A stretch of DNA of 37,965 nt. Origin: Oscillospiraceae bacterium (GTDB taxonomy: Bacteria; Bacillota; Clostridia; Oscillospirales; Oscillospiraceae). This document shows positions 15,957 to 23,229 of this stretch, piece by piece. The stretch's first letter is position 1. Each line of letters starts with the position of its first letter. The stretch lies in the NCBI GenBank assembly GCA_009784725.1, contig WQXS01000018.1:1-37965 (forward strand), in the 5' to 3' direction. The notes beneath the pieces are model-generated. The model ran no database searches. It saw only the letters and a list, made by a program, of their open reading frames with translations, and had not been told where the DNA came from. The position numbers and the translations under genes are program-made.

Positions 15957-17345
15957 TTGAGAAATACCAACGTGTTTGAAGAGCTGCGAGAAAAAGCGTC
16001 AAAATTACCGCTGCTCCCCGGGGTTTATCTGATGAAGGATGAGCAGGGGACGGTTATTTATGTCGGTAAAGCGGCACGCCTAAAGAACCGTGTAATTTCT
16101 TATTTTCACAAAAGCCCGGAGCTTCTTTCAAATCACGATATCAAAACCGACTTAATGGTATCGAAAATTGCTGATTTTGATGCAATTATTGTTGAGTCCG
16201 AGTTTGAGGCATTAATTCTGGAAAACTCTTTGATTAAGGAATATATGCCGAAATATAATATAAAACTACGTGATGATAAAGGATATCCGGTTATAAGGGT
16301 AGACGTAAAAACCGAATATCCGGCATTTAAGATTGTATCGATTCCCGCTGATGACGGTGCGCTTTATCTTGGCCCGTATGGAGGCAGGCAGGATACACGA
16401 AAAGCCCTTGCAGCTGTCAGCAAAGCGCTTCTCGTGCCGACATGCGGGAAAAATATCAAACAGATTCTTGGTAAACAACGTCCGTGCCTGAATTTTGATT
16501 TAGGTAACTGCAGGGGATACTGTCAAAAAAAAGAACTTGCAGATGATTACAGAAACGCAATTGCTGCGGCAATTGACGTATTTCAGGGAAAAACAGGAAG
16601 CCTTGCAAAGAAACTGACAAAGGATATGGCAACTGCATCGGATAACCTTGATTTTGAAGTTGCGGCAATTTACAGAGACAGAATTAATGCAATAAAAGTT
16701 CTTCAGCAAAAACAGTTTTTCACCGAGGAACCTATAGAAGAACATGCGGCTTTATACAAGGAGAAAATACTGAAAACCCATCAATGGCTCGAAAAGGCCC
16801 TTAAGCTTGATTCTATCCCGAACAGGATTGAAGCTTATGATATATCAAATACCGGCTCTTCAAATATAGTCGGCGGGATGGTAGTGTTTGTAAAAGGCAA
16901 GCCGCTTAAAAAGGATTACAGAAGATTTAAAATCAGAACCAAAAAAGGTCAGGATGATTACGGAAGCATGAAAGAGGTTGTTTCAAGAAGACTAAAGAGA
17001 TTCATCTCGGGAGATGAAAAATTCAAACCTCTTCCCGACATTATATTTATTGACGGCGGAGTAAATCATGCATCTGTAATATCTAACCTCCTAACCGAAA
17101 TGGACATAAAAATACCGGTGTTCGGAATGGTTAAGGACGAAAAACATAAAACAAGGGCTCTTGTAACACCAAGCGGAGAGGAAATAGGCCTTGCGGCAAA
17201 TCCCGCAGTCTATGCACTTATCGGAACAATCCAGGATGAAACCCACCGCTATGCAATTCAATACCACAGGTCACTTCAATCAAAAACAATGCTGAACCGT
17301 AACCCTCGTCTAAAAACCGATGCGAAGGCGAGTAAGGGAGACTAG
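15957..17345 (+). CDS. Compact UvrC-like nuclease
   Basis: 462 residues against about 600 for standard UvrC. Present are a GIY-YIG nuclease domain (GVYLMKDE with Tyr24, VIYVGKAARLKNRV with Tyr35, metal-binding Glu89 in LENSLIKEY), the cysteine cluster RPCLNFDLGNCRGYC, a UvrB-binding UVR motif (about 222-250) and an RNase H-like nuclease domain with Asp295 in EAYDISN, FIDGG and DETHRYAIQYHRS. Missing are roughly 90-100 residues between the UVR motif and the RNase H domain, and the C-terminal helix-hairpin-helix domain. I find no helix-hairpin-helix remnant in any frame between the stop and rsmD, so this looks like a genuine short form, not a fresh frameshift. TTG start with TGAGGT seven bases upstream. 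It may act in nucleotide excision or as an accessory nuclease; a full uvrC elsewhere would favour the latter. Confidence 0.85.
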   Translation: MRNTNVFEELREKASKLPLLPGVYLMKDEQGTVIYVGKAARLKNRVISYFHKSPELLSNHDIKTDLMVSKIADFDAIIVESEFEALILENSLIKEYMPKYNIKLRDDKGYPVIRVDVKTEYPAFKIVSIPADDGALYLGPYGGRQDTRKALAAVSKALLVPTCGKNIKQILGKQRPCLNFDLGNCRGYCQKKELADDYRNAIAAAIDVFQGKTGSLAKKLTKDMATASDNLDFEVAAIYRDRINAIKVLQQKQFFTEEPIEEHAALYKEKILKTHQWLEKALKLDSIPNRIEAYDISNTGSSNIVGGMVVFVKGKPLKKDYRRFKIRTKKGQDDYGSMKEVVSRRLKRFISGDEKFKPLPDIIFIDGGVNHASVISNLLTEMDIKIPVFGMVKDEKHKTRALVTPSGEEIGLAANPAVYALIGTIQDETHRYAIQYHRSLQSKTMLNRNPRLKTDAKASKGD

Positions 17346-17424
17346 CATCGGAAAGGACGAGCAACGTAGTGGAGCGGATAACCATAGAAGATGGATGGAG
17401 CGGAATGGAGTTTGTGAGGACGTA

Positions 17425-17967
17425 ATGAGGATAATTAGCGGAATGGCCCGGGGCAGAAGATTAAAAGAGCCGAACGGGAATAGAATCAGACCAACAAGCG
17501 ACAGGGTAAAGGAATCGGTTTTTACCATAATTCAATTTGATATTGAAGGCAGGCGGGTGCTTGACTTATTTGCGGGTACGGGTCAATACGGTATTGAAGC
17601 ACTCTCTCGAGGTGCAAAGTTTGTAAAGTTTGTTGATTCGTCAAAGGAGTCGGTTAAGCTTGTGTGCGATAATCTCGAAATATGCGGATTTTCCGATTCG
17701 GCAGCCGTTTACGGACGGGATGCACTTAAATATCTTGAAAACGATGAAAAATTTGACCTTATTTTTATAGACCCTCCGTATGAAACAGGGCTTGCAGCCA
17801 AAGCGGTTCAGAAAATTACGGAATTTGACAAACTTAACATTAATGGTATAATAATATGCGAATTAAGCGCTGATTCAAAGCCGCCTCAGACTGAGCTTCC
17901 GTATGTATTGTTTAAAGAGTATAAATACGGAGGCGTGAAAATAGTAAAATACATACGTGAAGAATAA
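17425..17967 (+). CDS. rsmD: 16S rRNA (guanine966-N2)-methyltransferase RsmD
   Basis: 180 residues. An S-adenosylmethionine-dependent methyltransferase acting on G966 of 16S rRNA during 30S assembly. Motifs are the N-terminal MRIISGMARGRRL, the SAM-binding LDLFAGTGQYGIEALSRGA (Asp47) and the catalytic DPPY (116-119). I start it at the ATG at 17425, which begins the conserved family N-terminus and has GAGGA just upstream. The frame extends to 17320, but those 35 codons show no family similarity. RsmD and coaD are neighbours in many bacteria, as here. Confidence 0.95.
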   Translation: MRIISGMARGRRLKEPNGNRIRPTSDRVKESVFTIIQFDIEGRRVLDLFAGTGQYGIEALSRGAKFVKFVDSSKESVKLVCDNLEICGFSDSAAVYGRDALKYLENDEKFDLIFIDPPYETGLAAKAVQKITEFDKLNINGIIICELSADSKPPQTELPYVLFKEYKYGGVKIVKYIREE

Positions 17968-17991
17968 GACCATTTGAAAGAACAGCAAAAA

Positions 17992-18489
17992 ATGAGCATA
18001 GCCGTATACCCCGGAAGCTTTGACCCGATTACTCTCGGACATTTGAATATTATCAGGCGAACCGCATCAGTATTTGACAAGGTATATGTTTGCGTAATGA
18101 TTAACTCGGAAAAAAGTCCGCTCTTCACTCATGAGGAGAGGGTTGAGTTCATCGAGCGGACTGTTGTAAGATATAAAAACGTAATTGTTGAATCATCCGA
18201 TGACCTTCTCGTTAAATATATGGAGCAAAGAAAAGCAAAGGTCATAATTAAAGGGCTTCGTGCCGTATCGGATTTTGACAGAGAGTTTCAAACGGCTCTT
18301 ATAAACAGAAAACTTGACCCGGGTATAGAAACGCTCTTTATGCCTTCAAGTGAAAAGTATACTTATATCAGCTCCTCGGCAGTAAAGGAAATGACACGAT
18401 ACGGTGCAGACCTTAAAACCTTTGTACCTCATGAAATAATAGACGATGTAATCAAAAAAGTTGAATGTGAAGGGATGATGTTCAAATGA
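17992..18489 (+). CDS. coaD: Phosphopantetheine adenylyltransferase
   Basis: 165 residues. Catalyses transfer of an adenylyl group from ATP to 4'-phosphopantetheine, the penultimate step of coenzyme A synthesis. AVYPGSFDPITLGHLNII contains the TxGH nucleotide-binding motif, and ISSSAVKEM is the second conserved motif. The ATG at 17992 matches the normal family N-terminus. A TTG at 17974 in the same frame would add six residues, and neither has a strong ribosome site. The last four bases overlap the next gene (ATGA). Confidence 0.94.
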   Translation: MSIAVYPGSFDPITLGHLNIIRRTASVFDKVYVCVMINSEKSPLFTHEERVEFIERTVVRYKNVIVESSDDLLVKYMEQRKAKVIIKGLRAVSDFDREFQTALINRKLDPGIETLFMPSSEKYTYISSSAVKEMTRYGADLKTFVPHEIIDDVIKKVECEGMMFK

Positions 18490-19034
18490 GCAGCAGGATT
18501 CCGGAAATGCTAAATATGCTTCACGCCATGATTACCGAAGCGTGGGGAGTACCGCTCGGGGCAGAAAAATGTGTTATCGACAGAGATAAGGCTCTGGATA
18601 TACTCGATGAAATAAGAGGACAGTTCCCGACGGAAATCGCCGAAGCAAAAAGACTTCTCGATGCAAGAGCAGATTTTATCAACAATGCAAAAAGGGAAGC
18701 GGATACAATCAAACGTAATGCGGAAGAGCGGGCAAGGCATTTGATTGATGATCAGGAAATTATTAAGATTTCACGAGCAAAAAGCAACGAAATGCTGTCT
18801 CATGCAGAAACATCCTCCACAGAACTTAAAAGGGTTGCAAACGAGTATGTAGATGATGCAATGCAGCGTACCGAGGAGGCTTTGAAATCAGCACTTGACG
18901 AAATAAATCAATCAAGGCAGAGATTCCGTCAGGCGGCTAAAGCAGCTGCCGAGGCTCCGCAGCCGGCACCTCCGACAGGACCGCCGCCACAGCCGTCATC
19001 ATCAATACAGGATTTTGATTTTGATATTGATTAA
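18486..19034 (+). CDS. Coiled-coil protein of unknown function, translationally coupled to coaD
   Basis: 182 residues, not assigned. Residues about 25-150 are a near-continuous charged helix typical of coiled coils (KRLLDARADFINNAKREAD and similar). The tail is Ala/Pro-rich (AAKAAAEAPQPAPPTGPPPQ) and ends in the acidic FDFDID. There is no signal peptide or membrane segment. The overall look recalls DivIVA/SepIVA-type or ATP synthase b-subunit-like helical scaffolds, but I cannot place it in a family. Its ATG overlaps the coaD stop by four bases, so the two are cotranslated. A role in organising division or envelope machinery is a guess from shape only. Confidence 0.85.
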   Translation: MSSRIPEMLNMLHAMITEAWGVPLGAEKCVIDRDKALDILDEIRGQFPTEIAEAKRLLDARADFINNAKREADTIKRNAEERARHLIDDQEIIKISRAKSNEMLSHAETSSTELKRVANEYVDDAMQRTEEALKSALDEINQSRQRFRQAAKAAAEAPQPAPPTGPPPQPSSSIQDFDFDID

Positions 19035-19052
19035 GCGGTATTTGACTGTTTG

Positions 19053-19093
19053 AATATGAGAAATTCTATCATGAGGATTGGATTTCTCGTATT
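19053..19093. terminator. Hairpin after the coiled-coil gene, possible weak terminator
   Basis: AATATGAGAAAT (19053-19064) pairs with ATTTCTCGTATT (19082-19093) over 12 bp with one G-T wobble, around a 17-base loop. The stem is AT-rich and is followed by TTACTT rather than a long T-run, so termination would be weak. It sits between the coaD operon and the ABC exporter promoter. Confidence 0.4.
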
Positions 19094-19097
19094 TTAC

Positions 19098-19125
19098 TTG
19101 AGAGTTGAAATTTAATTTATATTAT
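19098..19125 (+). promoter_or_regulatory. Possible promoter for the ABC exporter
   Basis: TTGAGA (19098-19103), a 16-bp spacer and TATTAT (19120-19125), each one base off consensus. The start near 19132 would leave about 11 nt before the ATG at 19143. Confidence 0.45.
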
Positions 19126-19142
19126 GAAACGGAAATAAAAGT

Positions 19143-20870
19143 ATGAAGAAGTTAATAAGATTATTTAAGTTTGCAGGACCGTGGGCATATCTTCTTGTAA
19201 TTGTAACGCTTGCATTATTTGTTATAACTGCAGTAAATCTGCTTGCCCCGGAAATTACAAGACAGATAATATCGATTATGGAGCACGGAGAGCTGGAAAA
19301 CTCAATAGGCAGGATTACAATGCTTGCTCTTGTTCTGCTTGCATGTTTTGCTCTTCGGGCTGTCTGCCAGTTTATCAACAGCTATCTTTCGCATGTCGCT
19401 TCATGGAACATGGTAAATAAAGTGCGGGGTATTGTATATGACCATTTGCAAAATCTGTCAATGAGTTATTATCACGACAAGCAGACAGGGCAGCTCATGT
19501 CAAGGGTAGTCAATGACACCGGCACCTTCGAAAGCCTCATAGCACATGCATTGCCGGAGGTTACAACAAACCTGCTTACAATTATCGGTGTCCTCGTTAT
19601 TTTATTTATGATGAATCCGCTTCTTGCGCTTCTTGTATGTATTCCGATTCCTTTTATTGCCGTAGTTTCAATGATTCCAAGGTTGATGAGAAAGCATTTC
19701 AAAAGTGCGCAGGAGAAGATTGCAGATTTAAACGCAGTGCTGCAGGATAATTTTTCGGGGATAAAAGAAATCCAGGTATTTAACAAACAGAGTCAGGAAT
19801 CGCAAAGGGTTTTGGCAAAATCGACACAGTATACAAAGGATATCATCAAAGCATTGTTTTATGCGGGGATTTTGCATCCCTCGGTCGCATTTATAACAAC
19901 AATCGGAACAATTATCGTTCTCATTGCAGGTCCGGTAATTGCATTAAATACCGGTCTTGATATAGCGGATGTTGTTGCGTTTTTGCTATATTTGAATCTT
20001 TTCTACGCTCCTATCGCAATGCTGACGAGAATTGTTGAGGATATTCAGCAGGGGCTTGCAGGGACGGAACGTGTTTTTGAGATACTCGATGTAGAGCCCG
20101 ATATCAAAGACAGCCCGGATGCAAAAGCCGTCAGCAGGCTAAGCGGGCAAATTGAGTTCAGGGACGTTACATTTTCATATGAGGATGATATCGAAGTTTT
20201 AAATCATATAAGCTTTGAAGCAAAGGCAGGTCAAATGATTGCAATTGTCGGTCCTACCGGCGTGGGTAAAAGCACGATTTCCGGCCTGATTGCACGGTTT
20301 TATGACCCTACCTCAGGCTCAATACTTATGGACGGAATTGATATAAAGGATATGACGCTGGAAAGTCTGCGAAATCAACTGAGTCTTGTTTTACAGGATG
20401 TTTTTCTGTTTAACGGCACGATTGGCGAAAACATTGCATACGGTACAGATGATGCAACATCGGAAATGATACAGGATGCAGCGAAAATCGCCTGTGTCGA
20501 CGAGTTTATAGAGTCACTCCCGGATAAATATGATACATATATCGGTGAGAGGGGAATCAGGCTCAGCGGCGGGCAAAAGCAACGCCTTTCCATTGCACGC
20601 TCCGTTTTACGCAACTCTCCGATTCTGCTGCTTGATGAAGCAACATCGGCGGTTGATACCGAAACCGAGCGGGAAATCCAAAATGCAATCAGCAAAATTA
20701 TCGGTCACAGAACAATAATCGTCATCGCCCACAGGCTTTCAACCATAAAAAAAGCAAACAAAATAATCGCTCTGCAGGACGGCAAAATAGTCGAATCCGG
20801 CACCCACGACGAGCTAATCGCCAAAGGCGGCGTTTACTCTGCACTGGTCGAGTACCAAAGTTTGAGTTAG
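19143..20870 (+). CDS. ABC exporter, fused permease and ATPase (MsbA/LmrA type half-transporter)
   Basis: 575 residues, typical of a half-transporter. An N-terminal six-helix membrane domain (about 15-320) contains the coupling segment SMSYYHDKQTGQLMSRVVND. The C-terminal ATPase has Walker A GPTGVGKST (from 370), signature LSGGQKQR (from 474), Walker B ILLLDEATSAVD and the His switch in IVIAHRLST. It should work as a homodimer, or with a second half-transporter that is not in the window, exporting lipids, drugs or peptides; the substrate cannot be read from sequence. It stands alone with a weak ribosome site. Its stop is directly followed by a family B repeat on the opposite strand. Confidence 0.92.
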   Translation: MKKLIRLFKFAGPWAYLLVIVTLALFVITAVNLLAPEITRQIISIMEHGELENSIGRITMLALVLLACFALRAVCQFINSYLSHVASWNMVNKVRGIVYDHLQNLSMSYYHDKQTGQLMSRVVNDTGTFESLIAHALPEVTTNLLTIIGVLVILFMMNPLLALLVCIPIPFIAVVSMIPRLMRKHFKSAQEKIADLNAVLQDNFSGIKEIQVFNKQSQESQRVLAKSTQYTKDIIKALFYAGILHPSVAFITTIGTIIVLIAGPVIALNTGLDIADVVAFLLYLNLFYAPIAMLTRIVEDIQQGLAGTERVFEILDVEPDIKDSPDAKAVSRLSGQIEFRDVTFSYEDDIEVLNHISFEAKAGQMIAIVGPTGVGKSTISGLIARFYDPTSGSILMDGIDIKDMTLESLRNQLSLVLQDVFLFNGTIGENIAYGTDDATSEMIQDAAKIACVDEFIESLPDKYDTYIGERGIRLSGGQKQRLSIARSVLRNSPILLLDEATSAVDTETEREIQNAISKIIGHRTIIVIAHRLSTIKKANKIIALQDGKIVESGTHDELIAKGGVYSALVEYQSLS

Positions 20871-20886
20871 TATATCTTATCGGCGG

Positions 20887-20997
20887 CTTGGAGGTAGTAT
20901 ATATATTTCTGATAAGCGTACCCATGGACGGGGGAGCGCGCGAGTATAAACAGGACGTTTCTTCGAGCGGAAAAGAAATATATATACTACCTCCAAG
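20887..20997 (-). repeat. Dispersed long-inverted-repeat element, family B copy 2
   Basis: Perfect 24-bp inverted repeat: left arm 20887-20910 (CTTGGAGGTAGTATATATAT plus TTCT) and right arm 20974-20997. Read on the minus strand, the 63-base loop has the same core as copy 1 at 8486-8588 (CGAAGAAACGTCC, GTTTATACTC, CCCCGTCCATGGGT). The outer stem sequence differs from copy 1 but remains complementary. The flank at 20871-20886 matches the AGCCGC...TAAGAT unit that follows copy 1. Confidence 0.8.
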
Positions 20998-21025
20998 ACG
21001 CTAATAAAACCCTTTTCAAATTATA

Positions 21026-21054
21026 TTGCATTGTTATGGTGTTTTTGATAGAAT
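21026..21054 (+). promoter_or_regulatory. Promoter for tig-clpP
   Basis: TTGCAT (21026-21031), a 17-bp spacer and TAGAAT (21049-21054). Predicted start near 21061, with about 45 nt of leader ending in AGGAGGA before the TTG at 21108. Confidence 0.6.
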
Positions 21055-21107
21055 ACCTTGGTGTGCGTAGATTTATAAATGATACACAATAGTAGGAGGA
21101 AAACAAC

Positions 21108-22520
21108 TTGAAAATAAAGGGTACAAAATTAAAAGATAAAACCGAGGTTGAGCTGATTGTTGAGCTTGAACAGGAAGAGCTTGAGGCATCGGTTAATAAA
21201 GCGTATCATAAAAATAAGGGGCGCATTGCTGTTCCCGGCTTCAGAAAGGGAAAAGCTCCCCGTAAAATGATAGAGAAGATGTACGGGGCGGAGATATTTT
21301 TAAGTGATGCTTTGGATGAGCTTTTACCCGAAGCTCTCCGATTTGCAATGAAAGAAAGCGAATATAATATTGTCGGATATCCGAAAGTATCCGATGTTGA
21401 TTTTAATGAAGATAAGAGCAAAGCGGATGTTGTTCTAATTGCGGCATTATATCCGGATGTAAAGGTCGGGAAATATAAAGGGTTAAAAGCACCAAAAGCG
21501 AAGGTGGAGGTGCTCGACAGTGAAGTTGATAATGAAGTCGAATCCACCCGTTCGAGAAATGCCCGTATAGAAAAAGCCGACCGTGCAGCAAAGGACGGGG
21601 ATATTGCTGTTATTGATTTTGAGGGTTTTGTTGATGATAAAGCCTTCGAAGGCGGAAAAGGCGAAAACTACGAGTTGACACTCGGTTCGGGACAGTTTAT
21701 TCCGGGATTTGAGGATAAGGTTATCGGTATGAAGACCGGTGAAAGCCGTGATTTGGATCTGGTTTTTCCGGAGCAGTATAAAGCAGAGCTTGCAGGAAAA
21801 CCCGTTGTTTTTAAAGTGAAGCTTAATGAAGTCAAGGAAAAAATACTTCCGGACCTCGATGATGAATTTGCAAAGGATGTATCCGAGTTTGATACATTAA
21901 AAGAGTATAAGGCGGACATAAAAAAACGCTTGGTAACCGAAAGACAAAAGGATGTTGATGAAACATTTGAAAATCTTCTCATTGAGCAGGTTGCCGATTC
22001 TCTCGAAGCGGATGTACCCGAAGCAATGATTGAAGAGCAGGTAGAAACTTCGATGGAAGGTATGACCCGCCAGATATCGGCTTACGGAATGCAGCCCGCT
22101 CAGTACATGCAAATGCTCGGAGTCACTCCCGAAGCCTTTAGGGAAAGAATGCGCGAAAACAGCGAAAAGCAAGTAAGAGCATCTCTTGCACTTCAAAAAA
22201 TCGCCGAGCTTGAAAAAATTGAAATCGGCGAAAAGGAAATCGAAGAAGAGTACAAAAATGCCGCAGAGCAGTACAAAATGGAAATAGAAAAGCTTAAAGA
22301 ATCGGTGCCGAAAAAAGATATAATCCGTGACCTTAAGCTCAGAAACGCAGCAAAATATATTGTAGATAATGCAATAGCCGAGGAGTTTAAAGAGCCGAAG
22401 AAGGATAAAGCAGAGGAAAAGACTGCAGATAAAAAAGCGCCTGCAAAAAAGACCCCTGCGAAAAAGCCGGCGGCAAAGAAAACACCTGACGCAAAAAAGA
22501 ATACTGAAGAGGAGAAATAG
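21108..22520 (+). CDS. tig: Trigger factor
   Basis: 470 residues. A ribosome-bound chaperone that meets nascent chains at the exit tunnel. An N-terminal ribosome-binding domain carries the GFRKGKAPRKMIEK signature (about residues 44-57). An FKBP-type prolyl isomerase domain (about 160-245; DGDIAVIDFEGFVD, GSGQFIPGFEDKVIGM) and a helical C-terminal chaperone domain follow. The last 40 residues are a Lys/Ala/Pro-rich tail (KKAPAKKTPAKKPAAKKT) beyond the usual fold, likely disordered and able to bind RNA or ribosomes. TTG start with AGGAGGA eight bases upstream. clpP follows after three bases, so translation is probably coupled. Confidence 0.96.
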   Translation: MKIKGTKLKDKTEVELIVELEQEELEASVNKAYHKNKGRIAVPGFRKGKAPRKMIEKMYGAEIFLSDALDELLPEALRFAMKESEYNIVGYPKVSDVDFNEDKSKADVVLIAALYPDVKVGKYKGLKAPKAKVEVLDSEVDNEVESTRSRNARIEKADRAAKDGDIAVIDFEGFVDDKAFEGGKGENYELTLGSGQFIPGFEDKVIGMKTGESRDLDLVFPEQYKAELAGKPVVFKVKLNEVKEKILPDLDDEFAKDVSEFDTLKEYKADIKKRLVTERQKDVDETFENLLIEQVADSLEADVPEAMIEEQVETSMEGMTRQISAYGMQPAQYMQMLGVTPEAFRERMRENSEKQVRASLALQKIAELEKIEIGEKEIEEEYKNAAEQYKMEIEKLKESVPKKDIIRDLKLRNAAKYIVDNAIAEEFKEPKKDKAEEKTADKKAPAKKTPAKKPAAKKTPDAKKNTEEEK

Positions 22521-22523
22521 AAA

Positions 22524-23105
22524 ATGAGTTTAGTTCCGATGGTAGTTGAGCAAACCTCGCGCGGAGAGCGGTCATATGATATTTTTTCAAGACTGCTCAA
22601 TGACAGAATAGTTATGTTAAGCGAAGAGGTAAACGATGTTACTGCAAGTTTAATAGTCGCACAATTTTTGTATCTTGAAGCACAGGACCCCGATAAGGAC
22701 ATTCAATTTTATATCAATACCCCCGGCGGTTCCGTAACCTCGGGACTTGCAATATACGATACGATGCAGTATATAAAATCGGATGTACAGACGATTTGTA
22801 TCGGAATGGCTGCAAGCATGGGTGCTTTTCTGCTTTCCTCGGGAACAAAAGGAAAACGCATTGCACTTCCGAATGCAGAGGTTATGATACATCAGCCGTC
22901 CGGCGGTTTCAGAGGTCAGGCAACGGACATTCAAATCCATGCCGATAAAATTCAACGCACAAAAGAAAGATTAAACAGGATTCTTTCGGAAAATACCGGG
23001 AAAACCATTGAGGAAATAACACTCGCATCCGACAGGGATAACTACATGACAGCCGAAGAAGCAAAGGATTTCGGCCTTATCGATAATGTGATTTATAAAC
23101 GTTAA
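22524..23105 (+). CDS. clpP: ATP-dependent Clp protease proteolytic subunit
   Basis: 193 residues, standard length. Serine peptidase forming the 14-subunit chamber that works with ClpX, encoded next. The catalytic triad is at the classical positions: Ser98 in AASMGAF, His123 in MIHQPSGG and Asp172 in SDRDNYM. Ribosome site GAGGAGA lies upstream of the ATG. The final codons (DNVIYKR) form the left arm of a 14-bp inverted repeat whose right arm is in the intergenic region. I see no CtsR-like heptad operator upstream; the gene appears to be read from the tig promoter. Confidence 0.97.
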   Translation: MSLVPMVVEQTSRGERSYDIFSRLLNDRIVMLSEEVNDVTASLIVAQFLYLEAQDPDKDIQFYINTPGGSVTSGLAIYDTMQYIKSDVQTICIGMAASMGAFLLSSGTKGKRIALPNAEVMIHQPSGGFRGQATDIQIHADKIQRTKERLNRILSENTGKTIEEITLASDRDNYMTAEEAKDFGLIDNVIYKR

Positions 23106-23206
23106 ATAATTTAACAGGTTTATAAATCACATCAGTGATATACAAAAGATAAATTAAATCAAATAAATTTTACACGTTTATAAATCACATCGGTGATATA
23201 CAAACG
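23087..23206. repeat. Inverted and direct repeat cluster between clpP and clpX
   Basis: TGTGATTTATAAAC at 23087-23100, inside the end of clpP, and its exact inverse GTTTATAAATCACA at 23118-23131 form a 14-bp stem with a 17-base loop. The right arm with its downstream flank, about 29 bases, is repeated directly at 23176-23204, 58 bases later, with one A/G difference. Each direct copy also holds a small ATCAC-atcr-GTGAT hairpin. AACGTTAAATAA is repeated too (23098-23109 and 23203-23214). The right end lies just before the clpX ribosome site. It could be a processing or attenuation structure or a pair of operators. Confidence 0.65.
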
Positions 23207-23229
23207 TTAAATAAACAGGAGTTGCTTTT

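Noticed and set aside
14621-17345. Prophage remnant around the T4-like ligase
   Set aside because: No integrase, attachment-site repeat, capsid or replication gene, and the flanking genes are ordinary core genes.
17320-17424. Lost helix-hairpin-helix end of UvrC by frameshift
   Set aside because: All three frames between the UvrC-like stop and rsmD were read; none shows the helix-hairpin-helix pattern.
23118-23204. CRISPR array between clpP and clpX
   Set aside because: Only two direct copies about 29 bases long, an AT-rich spacer of about 29 bases, a third inverted copy within clpP and no cas genes.
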